From Pomphorhynchus laevis (Eukaryota > Acanthocephala > Palaeacanthocephala > Echinorhynchida > Pomphorhynchidae), in NCBI GenBank assembly GCA_012934845.2, contig WNNJ02003409.1:1-64000 (forward strand): a DNA stretch of 64,000 nt, in the 5' to 3' direction. Below the pieces are notes generated by a model that was not told the DNA's origin, did no database searches, and saw only the letters and a list, made by a program, of their open reading frames with translations. The first letter of the stretch is position 1. The number at the start of each line of letters is the position of its first letter. Shown piece by piece: positions 20,300 to 31,471 of the stretch. The translations under genes and the position numbers were made by a program.

Positions 20300-21370
20300 T
20301 ACTATAGACCACCAAAAGAGCACGCAGGTTCATACAGGGGCATCACAATATGTAAAAAGGGAATATAAAAAAAGCAAAAACAAAAAGACAACCAAAGAAA
20401 AATTGAGAGCCCGTTCATATTGTCCTTCAACTTATTTTTAAAGAGATCCTTTAAAGTCCTCTGATTAGTAGTCATCACAATTTCCATTGGAAGGCTGTTC
20501 CACATGTGAACCAGGCAGATGCTAAACAATATGGGGAGATGAAAATACTTGTATTTCCACGACAAGCAACGTCAATGTCCTCTTAGATTAAGTCGGGTCT
20601 GCATAGATAGAACATCGGTGCATGGATGACCACTAGACGAAAATATGTTGTAAGTCATCGTCAAGTCGCTCTCCACACGGCTGTACTCGATTGTCTGTTA
20701 TCCCAATTTGCGCATACACTCTTCATAGGGGACAGCGAATATCTCACACACAGGTTTGGAATCACATCTAAAAGTCTTTTAAAGAACTCTACGATCACGT
20801 TTTATAGTAAGATATGCTGCAGAACATGATATGTCATAATAGGCCGGATGTAAATGTTGAATAGCCTAAAAAATAGGTCCAGAAACGCTTTAGAAGACAC
20901 AGTAGCATGTTAAGCTGTCAGCTTGCTTGGGATCAACAGTCATCACGTTGTGAGATGTGTTCTTCAGGTCGGATGTTATCAACACACCCAAGTTAGTGAA
21001 CTTTTCGACTTTCTAAATCATCACTCCTCCACTATAGTATTGTGTATCCGGAAAAAGTCTAGCTACCTTCAATCTGAGCCCACGAGTGAATCATATTGAG
21101 ATCAGACTGAACAGAGTAAACATCCGATAACGATGTAATTTGGTTCCATATTTTTAAGTTGTCAGCGTACATCAGAGATGGCGAATGGATCACATTAAGA
21201 ATCTCATTTACATACAACGTGAACAGGAAGGGTAAGTGAACAGAGTATGTGGAACATCACAGGTTATAAAAATGTCTGAGGAGGCACGTTCATCATGGCG
21301 AACATAGAACCTTCCATTATGAGGTAATAGAAGGTTATATGTACGCCATGATAAACGCTATTAGTGAAGT
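20300..21370 (-). pseudogene. Degenerate LINE (RT palm to C-terminus)
   Basis: On the minus strand, from high to low coordinates, there is FLFTLYVNEILNVIHS...LMYADNLKIWNQI (about 21,150-21,230; the YADD box reads YADN). It ends in the frame 20,302-20,565 with HMWNSLPMEIVMTT...DLFKNKLKDNM, the usual LINE C-terminus. Multiple frame breaks. It lies directly against the 3' end of the Naiad element. Confidence 0.6.
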
Positions 21371-21918
21371 TATATGCAAGTACAGTAATAATTAATAGTA
21401 TAATTTTAATATTACCATAACAATAATATAATAGTTAGTTTTTATGCTAACTGTTATATAACTTGATCCAGGTTGGTCATCTAATTTTATCGATTCAAAA
21501 ACAGTCCTAAGACTTGCATTGAAAAATAATCATCTGATTAGCAATTGTGATTCTTACAAAACAAGAAATATTTCTCGCTTTATGAGAATCGCAATCGCTA
21601 ATTTTACATATTCTTCAATTTGCAAAGAACGATGCAAAGTTAAAATATAATATCGTAATAGAACTAACGAGACCGTCCCATTCCATGTTTTGAAAAATAG
21701 GTGTTGTCCGATCCTCTTTGTTACACTTTCATTAACCTCTAATCTGGATTATCATTATCTCTGTGTATTTGTTTCCAATTTATATTGATTGTTGGTCAAT
21801 TATTAACCTTGATATTCCCGTTTGTCGTCTGTCGTCACACTAAAAAAGACAAATGATTCATCGCCACGAGGGTAATGCTATTATTAACCGAACAAATCAT
21901 TAAATTGGCGGGGGAATA
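21371..21918. other. No gene recognised
   Basis: AT-rich unique sequence between the LINE remnant and the duplicated TAF1B end. No open frame or repeat match. Confidence 0.4.
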
Positions 21919-22858
21919 CATGCTGATTGCTTACAGCTGCCCAAAACGAACAAAAAGAAAAAAAGCACTAATTCAACCCATCTAAACATATTGCTTAAAT
22001 CAATGTGTGAGATTGTCCACAGTGATTTTGACCTGACCCGTCTATATTATCGACAAATATGGACGTGTTTAAGTAATAAAGTTGACAGAAAAATATAATC
22101 GAATGTGCATGGTATTATCTACTGTATATTTTGTATTTATCTTCGTGTATAATAAAAATTGATCTTTTATATACCTTTAATTGATTTTTACATGTTTATA
22201 AAATATAAATTAGACAATAATATTGTATTTTGTTCAGTATTTATCACTATAAATCAATTATGCCATCATGTGTCATTTTAAATCAATTAGTCATAATTTA
22301 TTATTCTAAGAAATTAATTATTCTAATTTATTTAAATTATTTAAATTTTTATAGATAGTAAATAATATGCTCTGTGTTAGAATTATTCATTTCGCTGGGT
22401 AATTTACTTTCGTCAGAGGATATATATCATTAACATGTATTTGTGCTGGTGGCTAAGAAAAGTCAAGGAATAAGGTCGAACTGATTCCTTGAGAACTGCT
22501 GGTATGAATATATAATGATATATCAAAATATATTGATATAAATATCATTATATATAATGATATATCATGAACTGCTGATATATAATGAACTGCTGATAAA
22601 ACAGCAGTTCATTATGATGATCTCTAATCTTAATTTTAATATTTATGTTTTATTTCTGTTAATCGGTTCATTAACATTGATTTATATTTCAAGAATATTT
22701 ATTTCAAATTATGATTAAGGTTAATTATGTAGCTTCAGTCAAGTGTTTTGATTTACTTTATTACCGCAATTTGATATATCATTATCATGTATTTGTGCTC
22801 GTTGGTTACAACATTTATCTTCCACCAACACGAGACGAATATGTGAAATTATGCGTCA
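21919..22858 (+). pseudogene. Truncated copy of the TAF1B 3' end with Naiad-like tail
   Basis: From CATGCTGATTGC (21,919) to ACGAGACGAATATG (about 22,858) this matches 32,969-33,879 at roughly 97-98% by eye. It covers the last ~57 TAF1B codons, stop, polyadenylation signal, 3' UTR and the downstream Naiad-like tail. One indel of about 22-28 bp lies in the AT palindromes near 22,530. Everything 5' of the C-terminal codons is absent. That is what a 5'-truncated retrocopy primed at the tail would look like, but a DNA-level duplication is not excluded, and I see no clear target duplication. Confidence 0.75.
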
Positions 22859-23089
22859 TGAAATTATGAATGCATTTGAAATTATTACGCATATAAAATT
22901 GAGTGCATGTGAAATATCTTTCTCATATACAATTATGAGTGCATATGAAATTATCCTTAATAAAATTACAACTGCCACATAATGTTCAATTATATTTACT
23001 CTATCATTTATAGTAGACACGTATTCATATCATCAAGCTATTGGCACTATATATCATCATAGAAACCCTTTGCTTTTGTTCTCATTCAC
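22859..23089. repeat. AT-rich short imperfect repeats
   Basis: Several loose repeats of GAGTGCATATGAAATTAT-type sequence (22,858-22,975). No coding content. Confidence 0.4.
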
Positions 23090-24270
23090 TTAACTGATGC
23101 AGTGAATATTTGGCTTCGACAACAGAAACCTTTGCAGTCGTCAAATTCGCTATTGAAGACACTATTTGTCGAGAAGTTGGTTTAGCATTCTCAGTGATCA
23201 AAGTTATGTGTTTTCTGCATTTATAAATCTTTCCGAATTTAAATTTAATATATTATATCGACTGGGAAGTCATAATACCGCTGCATATTTGATGTCTAGA
23301 AACTTCTTGTGTTGTCTAATGGTTTGTACAATCCCGACAAGACCATGTACCTTCCAAAGGAAATTCACAACTGCTTGTGCCATCAATGTGTGAGTCGACT
23401 ATTTCATTCCGTACAATCCATCAACTTCATTTCTGAATCACAATGTTAGAAAAGTACCTTTACAATGTGTCACATGTAACATTTCTCGAACCGAAGTTTT
23501 ATAAACCTTCTAATAACGCACTTATTAAGCAATCAAGACCATTTAAAATATTACCCTTGAAATAGTATCCGAGATTATTATGCACTACAATTGAATCGAC
23601 GTATCATGATAGAATATTCAAATTTACTTAACGACCTATCCTGAAGTTCAATTTACCTTACTGATTATCTTAAATAGATCCAATGTTTGTTCCTAATTTC
23701 ACTCAGTAAAGTAAATATGATGAACATCTGCAACAAGTTACGTTGGTTCACGTAATATATCGAATAGACACTTATCGCGGTGTCCAACATTTTATAGGAA
23801 AACTAAAACAGTTTATCTGAATCTGCTGTTCGTAGTTCAAAAGTTGTACCGCTACTAACAGGAGATGTACCTTTACTAACACAAGGGATGACGAATCAGC
23901 TAAAATCAATGTAGACCATACCGTAAATACACACCGATCAAAAAATAATGACTTAAAGTAGGATCTCAATTTAAGTAACTTTAACGAATCAGCAACTTTA
24001 AAGAACAATAAACAATAAGTACATAGCACACTCCGACAAAACAATTGAAAAAAAAACAAGTACAATCGAAAACATAGGTCATCAAAACAAGTCCATAAAA
24101 GAATCACCTTATATGTTTATCCTATTCACATGGGATGAATGTTAAGACAACTACTCTATGTTATATACTTATATTATGTTTGCTAACCTATAACTTGTCG
24201 ATATCGGTTTGATTAAAGCCTTGCTACTCCGATCTGTTATAATTCGTTCTACTATTCTCACAGCAATTTT
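23090..24270 (+). mobile_element. Ty3/Gypsy LTR fossil, 3' part (RNase H-integrase region and LTR)
   Basis: An RNase H end is recognisable by FNILYRLGSHNTAAYLMSR (about 23,230-23,300), followed by a segment resembling the integrase zinc-finger region. An LTR-like block of about 140 bp (24,130-24,270) matches 28,680-28,820. The element is old and broken in many places (more than five). It lacks the 5' half and shares its LTR with the next element, as if two copies lay end to end. Confidence 0.55.
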
Positions 24271-27200
24271 CTCAAACCAATGGAACAAATTCTCATCCCT
24301 GACAAGCTAGTTTGTAGACCGAATTCTTCAGATGCGATAGAGCAATATTAGCACTGGCGGAAAATGTTCAATAATTTTATTTTATCATGATCGATAATAC
24401 TCCCGATAAATTATCGTGCTTAATCAAATACGTATGTGCATCGATTTTTGAGGGTATATCAGAACAATCAAACTTTGATTATGCCATCACTATTATTGAC
24501 AAGTTATTTATCAAGGAGGAGCAATTAGATTTTTGCGAGATATAGCCTTTGAGCAAGACGACAACAAGATTAGGATAGTATCAACAAATATATGCATACG
24601 TTGCATTCTCTCAGCTGACGTTCCAATCTCAAAGCCGTTTCAGCATAGGAGTATCGATTAGAGTAAGTAGGAGATGCATTTATCAGTGAATTATCATCAA
24701 ATTCAATTCGAGCACTCTTACTCGAAAATCAGATGTTATCGTTGATCCAGGCTTTGGATTTAGCCAAATCTCAAAAGAATAAATATCGTATACTCATCAC
24801 ATGCAACCGATTTGTCTAATCAGTATGCGTCATATTACCAGAATCTTTGGGTTTTCCGGTTACCACAATAACTTCCAAAAATGTTGGTTCTGTGAAGGTA
24901 ACTTACTTCACGAAGTAAATGTCAGGCTAAATAATCTAAACGTTCTCATTATGAAAAAATTAGGCATTGACAACGTGTGCAAATCTGAATAATTAAATAT
25001 TGTAGCATATATACCCGTCTCTATGTAGCATTAGTAAAAACATCATCGGTAATGTTCCAACCTCAAAGACATGTTTGTCTGCGCCTAATTCACTGAATGA
25101 AGTGATAGTATCAATTGAAATCGCTGGACGACATATAGATGATATTATCGATTCTGCCAGCTTCAACAATTATATTAGTTTTCAAGTTGCACAAAGTATT
25201 GGCATCCATGTAAACCCGACTGATGCAATGATATCGCTTGCAACGTCTGAAAAGGTTAAACTTGAAGGAATATGCATAACGAATATTGCTATGTCCGGTA
25301 TAAAAAATTCAAACTTACGCTTTGCGGTTATTCATGATCTCTGCACTGACGCGATACGGGAGATTGAACTCCAACGATTACATTCAAACGTAACTATTAC
25401 TTTTGGTTGATGTAAGGATTCTATAAATATCGGAAAATCTCGAGCTTGTTGCATGATGGGGTCCGATCTACCTTTACCAAGCCTGTTTCCTGCTCTAGCG
25501 AAAAACATTAAACGTATAGCTATGAAATCACGACAATTTTCCGAAGCAGATCAATTGTTTATTTACCAAGAGATTCGAAAATTACTCACTCAAGTAATAA
25601 TTGAACCGAGTCAATCGGCGTGCCGAGTAATAGATGTAATAGTAATCGTAATAGATGATACAAATATTATTATTACAACCAAGCATTGGCTATAAAGCTG
25701 TTTCGCTCGATTACAAGAAAACATCATTGCATACACCAAAATCAACATAAAAATATCAATAAAAGAAGTAATCTTCATTATTCCTGCTATTAATCGTCCA
25801 ATTTATGAGAGCAGTCTTGAATGTCTTAACGTCTGTGGCCATCACGATTTTCGATAGTAGTCGATTCCAAGCATTTGCACAACAATGAGACAACCGATCC
25901 AACCGTGAACTGCGACCATGGGACGATATCCTCAACAACAGGGGATGACCTCTGTGGCATCGTCTATCGTTGATTACCACCGAATGCGTAGGATATTCAT
26001 CCGAACCGTTGGCGATATGCCACATTACTAACATATCTAGGATGTACAGTCTTTGGTGCACAGTCATCATACCCAGAGTTTTAAGTCTGTCGCGATAACT
26101 CATATGAGAACAACTCGAACACAGTTTGCTGCCACGATGAAGAATATTTTCTAAGTCATTCAACTCTTTTTTGGACGTTAGAAAACTGGCTTGTATCGCG
26201 AACTAAATATGTGGTCTTACATGTGCATTAAATAGAATTCTAAAACATGTGGACGACACAAACTTGAAGCAGTTTTTTTATCAAGTACATCATTCTTCTG
26301 GCAGACGCGCATCTACGTTCAGTGTCCATTCTAGACTTCAAGGAAGAATGAGTTATGATACCAAGGTCTCGTACATGAGATACACAATTAATTATTTGAG
26401 ATTCTATAGTATATCAGACAGGTACAGAATATACCCGAAACGAAGGTGAACACACTTGAAGACGTTCTCTAGTATTCCTGTAGGCCTACTCCAAATTTCT
26501 ATCCTATCAATATCACTTTGCAGAAACTCTACATCCTTTGGAGAATTAATTGTGCTCCACACTTTCGAGTCATCTGCGAAAGCAAGATATTGGCATTGCA
26601 GTTTACTTAGCAGAGAGTTGAGGAAAATGTTAAAAAGTAATGGGTCAAGCAGTCCCTTGAGGAACCTCTGAAGTCACACCACGCGAAGAAGAAAAACAAT
26701 TACCAGCCCGTACTATATAGCTCCTAGATGACAAAAAATCAGCAAACCACGCTACAAGCATCCGGAGAGAGCCATTATCGAATAATGCTTGTATCAACTG
26801 AGAATGAGGCACGCGATCGAATGCTGTACTAAAATCAATAAACAGGGCATCAATCGAGCTACCTCGAGATAATTCCGCGACCCACGACTCACGAGAACAC
26901 AAGAGATTCGTCAGACATGATTTGCCTTTTCTGAAACCATGCTGTTGAGAGCAAATCTGTCCGAACCCAACCAAGTGACTCGTTATCCTTTCGTGAACTA
27001 TACGCTCCATAGTTTTATTTATATGGCTAGTTAAATTTATAGGCATGTAGTTATTAGCTGAGTTCCGCACACCTTTCTTGTAAACAGGTACTACCATAGC
27101 ACGTTTCCAGTCGAGCTGTAATTTGTCAGAGTTTAAAGAGAGCTGAAACAGTATTGCAAAGGGCCGAGAGAGGTGTGCACTCAAGATACGTAAAAGAAAG

Positions 27201-28820
27201 GGATGAATGTCGTTAGGACCAGCCGATGAACACAGCGACAGTCGAATCAATTTGCCAAATACTTTATTTTCAATAATTAAAATCAAATCACTGGAGACAT
27301 TAGAGCTGAGTGGTTCATAATCAATGATGGATACCTACAAAACACTGCTTAGAGTAAATTCATTTGCAAATTCCTCGGCAATGTCGACCTGAGAAGACAA
27401 TAGACAATCATCAACAACTAAGTGAGGAATACGACAGGGAACATTCCCATTTATATTTATGACTTCATAAATATGAAGTCAAAACGTCTTTGTGTCGCTT
27501 ATTCTTGTACAATAAATCTTTACACCGATCTCGATGCATATCATTTACCTAATCTTCACGGTACGATCAATAAATTGGCGAAATACAAATTTACCTAATC
27601 TTCACCTAATACCTAATCTTCACGTATGATCAATAAACTGGCCAAATACAAAGTTTATTGTACTTTTGATTTGAGGAGTGCGTATCACCAGATTCGAATC
27701 AAGAAAAACGAACGACATTATACAGCCTTCGAAGCATCTTGTCGTCTTTATCTATTGACTAGAATCCATTTTGGGATCAAGAACGGGTGTTCAGCGTTTT
27801 AACGTGCAATCGGCACATTCGTATCAGATGAAAATCTTCAGCACACATTTCTGTATCTGAGTAATATTACCGTCTTTGGCTATATACAAAAAATTCACGA
27901 TATTAACGTGGAAAAATTTCTACTGGCTACCAGGAAGAGAATGCTAACCTTGAATGAGTCGAAATTGCCAATAAATGTGGCGGACTATCTGTTTAGTATA
28001 CAAAACAAAAGACTTAGAGATGTTTGGAATTAGTAATTAATCAAGCTCTCCACTCTTATCATTCGCTGCTGTGGGCAGCAACAAATTCTTCTCTACACTA
28101 ACTATTTTTCTATTTCTGAAGAAAATTCAGCGTCGGTTGTTCAATGCCCTCTTGGCTGTTAGAATCGGACCGGTACTGTTACACAATTTCGTCCAGGAAA
28201 GCAGGACTCACTCAATAGTAAATGAAGTCCATTTAATTGAAGCGAATCTTCAGTATGTGTTAATTATGTATCCAAACGGTAAGGAATCTACTATATCAGT
28301 GAAAGATTTTACGCGATCTCCAAGACTGGATACATTTACAAGTTCGAACATAACAGCAGAATTTGAAACAAACAATGACACGTGCCATCCAACCGAAACT
28401 GAACCCATTCAGTGTATTCAGAGTGATGGTGGATATCAGCATCCCTCTTCTCAAAGGTGGATGCTGATATATATCAAGGTCAATTAAAGAACAAATATTG
28501 TTGAACCAAGTAATGACCGCCTGGATTTATCAAATGAAAATCAATTTGGAAACCAGATTACCGATAATGCAATGACGCGAAGAGTATCGACAAGTATAAA
28601 GCACAAAGCAACCCATTCAACGATTAAAAAATTTACTGAAGAATGTAAATTACATTAATTACATAATGTAAGTACATCACAAGGAAGAATGTTATATTAT
28701 CTACGCTTTCAGTTATGTTATACAATTATTATGTTTGCTAACCAATAACTTGTTGTAGATGTTGTTTTGAGTAAAGCTTTGCTACTGTGACCGATTCTAA
28801 TTCATTCTACTATTCTCACA
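24130..28820 (+). mobile_element. Ty3/Gypsy LTR fossil with a LINE inserted
   Basis: Short LTRs of about 140 bp (24,130-24,270 and 28,680-28,820) share ATTATGTTTGCTAAC and TTCTACTATTCTCACA and are about 80% alike by eye, so the element is old. In order: an aspartyl-protease-like region (25,075-25,410), the beginning of an RT (25,453-25,690), a LINE insertion (25,690-27,540), the RT core region (27,640-27,800, FDLRSAYHQIRI) and a C-terminal region (28,070-28,490). RNase H and integrase are mostly missing. Broken in many places; no intact reading frame. Confidence 0.65.
25690..27540 (-). mobile_element. CR1/Jockey-like LINE inserted in the Gypsy fossil
   Basis: Minus-strand RT, reading down: GPNDIHPFLLRIL, DWKRAMVVPVYKKG, QHGFRKGKSCLTNLL, ALFIDFSTAFDRVPHSQLI, then EVPQG (26,645-27,286). 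After a frameshift near 26,655 it continues DPLLFNIFLNSLL and YLAFADDSKVW (about 26,570-26,640). The C-terminus lies at 25,756-26,163 (WNRLLSKIVMATDVKTFKTAL). The 3' tail near 25,690 resembles the tails at 8,131 and 14,244, so these are one family. The 5' endonuclease part is absent. Few breaks, so it is younger than its host element. Confidence 0.8.
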
Positions 28821-29039
28821 ACATAATGATTAAGGAAAGATTTATGTGAAAGAAAAAAATAATCAAGCAGAAATACAAATGCCAAACAGGTTGACCCGCA
28901 AAGTGATCTCATAACATTACGAATCTTCACTTTGTTATGAATCAGACAGCTACCCATTAAATCTATCGTGTTCCCATTCTTAAAACGCAAGGAGAGATGC
29001 GTCATCAGCCGCCTCAAGAAAGCACACTGATTTGCCGCG
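28821..29039. other. No clear feature
   Basis: A 71-codon minus frame (28,802-29,017) has no recognised motif. It may be the degraded end of the element that follows. Confidence 0.3.
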
Positions 29040-29850
29040 CTGTATGTGTGTACTGATCCTCTAAATCAGCCACGTCCGAGCGCGGTAATCTCCAGTTGTC
29101 TGGATGAGCTTTTTCCCAACTATTTTTTAAAGAGGCTGGATGTGTTTGATCCTAGTGTATGTAGCGTTTCTACTACTATTGGAATAAACACATTGGTGCC
29201 CATCGGTGCCTTCGTATTAGGACATATTCTTCTCCTCGGAAGCCAAAACAACTGACCCGGCAGCAGTGACAACGTCTGTTTGATGACTGGTCGCAAGTGT
29301 GTTGGGACAGGTAAAGTCCCACACAAGCACACGATTGGTCTCCCATTGGAACATAATGGCACTATCGGGACGTTTACCGTCACGTCTTAGCAGTCCTACG
29401 GCCTATGGTCTTGACGGATAATCTGCAGCTGCTAGGGCAATCCGGATCAGGTTGTTGACTATTAAGTGTCGGTGGAGCGTTGGCAATCTTGACCATGTAT
29501 GATCCCACTTACCACGGGCTGTCCTCAAACATTCAAAAGCTTGACGACCGTGAACACCCAATCTCAAGAAAACCGATAACGTCAATGTCTAATCATCATG
29601 TCGAGTTCCCATCGATTAGATTCGGATTGCCTTTGATAATGCTCTCGAATGACTAGACGCTATTCCCATCAGGCGTGCTTGAGAATGTGGGGACTGTGCC
29701 CTTGCCAACAGGCTTTTGTAGACCTCGACATAAAAGCTTTCGGACCATCGCTTTTTTATTTTACGATCCGATGGTGCAGTAAACCCTAAATCTGCTGATC
29801 ACATAGCTATGGCATACTTGTATGCCGGGTCAGACTCACCCGAAAATTGA
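29040..29850 (-). pseudogene. Fragment of a nuclease-type RT element (KRPD subfamily)
   Basis: The minus-strand translation at about 29,120-29,390 gives RRDGKRPDSAIMF, then RVLVWDFTCPNTLA, and a downstream block containing EEKNMS and YEGTDGHQCVY. Just upstream (29,403-29,600) are RLGVHG and IVNNLIRIALAAADYPSRP. This series (H..VN.LI..AL..AG.PS..EP.GL.R.DGKRPDG, then LVWD.TC.NTLA) is the conserved C-terminal domain of a common class of animal RT elements. It is related in position to the domain at 13.5-13.9 kb but belongs to another subfamily. At least two frame breaks; no RT is kept. Confidence 0.65.
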
Positions 29851-31199
29851 GCAAAACAATTAGGCAACAGATTAAAAAGAATGCTGATTTCGTCCAAGCC
29901 GCTAAATTACTAGCCAGCATTTTACCCTCTCAAAATTTCTCGAACGTAATCGGGAATTCGTCCAACTAATCCACATGTATTTTATGGATATAGTGAAAAC
30001 CTTCGAACGAGTTTCTCCAGATAGGTCGTGGAAGATACTAATGGAATATAGGGTGTCACAATATATGGGTAGCTGTGGCATCTTTCTACGATCGAAGTAT
30101 GAGTCATGTGTATCCAAGGAAGTAATAATATATAAACACTCTTCTTTGTCCAATGACCGTTTTCAGTTCGGTTCTAATAGGAGACTATCTCTGATTTTTG
30201 CAGCTTATATTGTTTTCAGCTCTGCAACTGGCGGGCACAGGAGTTAACACATCTAAGACAGTTAGTATACGTTTGTCTCAATGCTGACGATTACGGAATA
30301 TGGCCAGTCCTCGCAATCTTATTTCTAATTGTGGACAAGGTACTACATAATATGAAAGAGTTTAAGTACTTAAGTGTATTGACCGATAATAGTTGGTTGT
30401 AAATTAGCAAACAAAACACCGATAAAATTAATTGAGCAAGCACTTCAACACTGCATTGTTGAAGTGTTAAATTGTGTCAGAGCTCACTGTTATATAACTC
30501 GGTATTATGAAAAAGCAGATTACAAAACTAGCTGCTTAACGCTTCTTCCGAAAGTGATCTACGTGATCGCGACGCCTCGAGTAACCAGATACTGTCATGA
30601 TAACCGGTCAAGTGGTACAAATCGATATTTAAAAATCATGTATTTTATATGAAGTATTAATAGTTATATTAAAATAGCATGTATTATATAACATGCATTG
30701 AAATATTTTAAATATATCTAATAGTTAGGCAGCGGAAACATTATTAGCTCTTATTTCATTGACTACACATGATTTAATGTGAAATTCTTTTTTGTGCTTA
30801 AAAGTATGCAGAATCCAAAATACAGTATCCAAAATCAAAATTTCTCCTTTTTGATCATTAATGTTTATTCAAAATTGTTGTACTATTAATAAAATTCCGG
30901 GTATAAAAAAATTCTAAGATTTAAATATTCCAATTTTTAAGTTTATTTTGCAAAACTCTATATTATCGTTATATTTTGAAATGGCGAAATATGAATTGTC
31001 AACAAAATAAGATAATATCAATTGAAATGTCATGATATATTTCATATTCAACATCAATGCCAAAATTCTTTCCGAGTGACAAATAATTTACGTACCAGAA
31101 AATTGAATTTTTTAATTGACTTTTATATCTGGAGCATCATGCTAAAGTTTTCGAGAGCCTGAACAATCGATCTCTTCTGTTTAGATTGAACGATTCTTT
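29851..31199. other. No gene; short repeats and hairpins
   Basis: Frames at 29,902-30,153 (minus) and 29,975-30,247 (plus) overlap antiparallel and show no domain. CACTTCAACA/TGTTGAAGTG (30,445-30,470) is a 10-bp hairpin. The segment 30,385-30,490 is a diverged copy of 31,203-31,330, the region just upstream of TAF1B. Confidence 0.4.
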
Positions 31200-31202
31200 T
31201 AG

Positions 31203-31471
31203 ACCAATAATAGCTGGTAGTTAATTAGCAAACAAAACGTCTATAAAATTAATTAAACAATCATTTCAATTTGTCATCTGTTCAACTAATCATTCCTCAC
31301 TGAAATTGTGTCATCATGATAGCAATTTGCCTTTTTCAGTCAAGTAGCACTTTACTGTGTGAATTATTCTTTAAAATAAAATTTTTATTTTTCATACCGT
31401 TCCTAAATTCAAGATGCGGACATTATAGATGTCTTTCACAAGTATACAATTGAACAACTGTCCTCCTTTGA
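31203..31471 (+). promoter_or_regulatory. Upstream region of TAF1B, partly duplicated at 30.4 kb
   Basis: GACCAATAATAGCTGGTAG, ATTAGCAAACAAAAC and TATAAAATTAATTAAACAAT here correspond to 30,385-30,450. TATAAAATTAATTAA is TATA-like about 220 bp before the ATG. That the block contains the TAF1B promoter is inferred from position only; it could equally be a short repeat. Confidence 0.3.

Larger units (their letters stand above)
15210..20300 (+). mobile_element. Naiad-type Penelope-like element (N-terminal GIY-YIG), interrupted by a MULE
   Basis: The order is a GC-richer 5' leader (15,235-15,420), an N-terminal GIY-YIG endonuclease, a CxC linker, an RT with a YIDD motif, and a structured 3' tail ending in ACGTAGACTCAGTTAGCTGA (20,229-20,248) followed by TAT-rich simple sequence. 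GIY-YIG before RT with a CxC motif between them is the published signature of the Naiad/Chlamys clade of PLEs. Only the MULE at 17,127-18,848 breaks the frame, so this copy was probably recently active before that hit. At least nine truncated tails of the family occur elsewhere in the window. No internal TGA is used, so it is not a selenocysteine-coding Naiad. The 5' boundary is approximate. Confidence 0.85.

Noticed and set aside
23772-24107. 111-codon minus-strand frame rich in Leu/Phe/Cys
   Set aside because: It lies antisense inside the Gypsy fossil and shows no domain.
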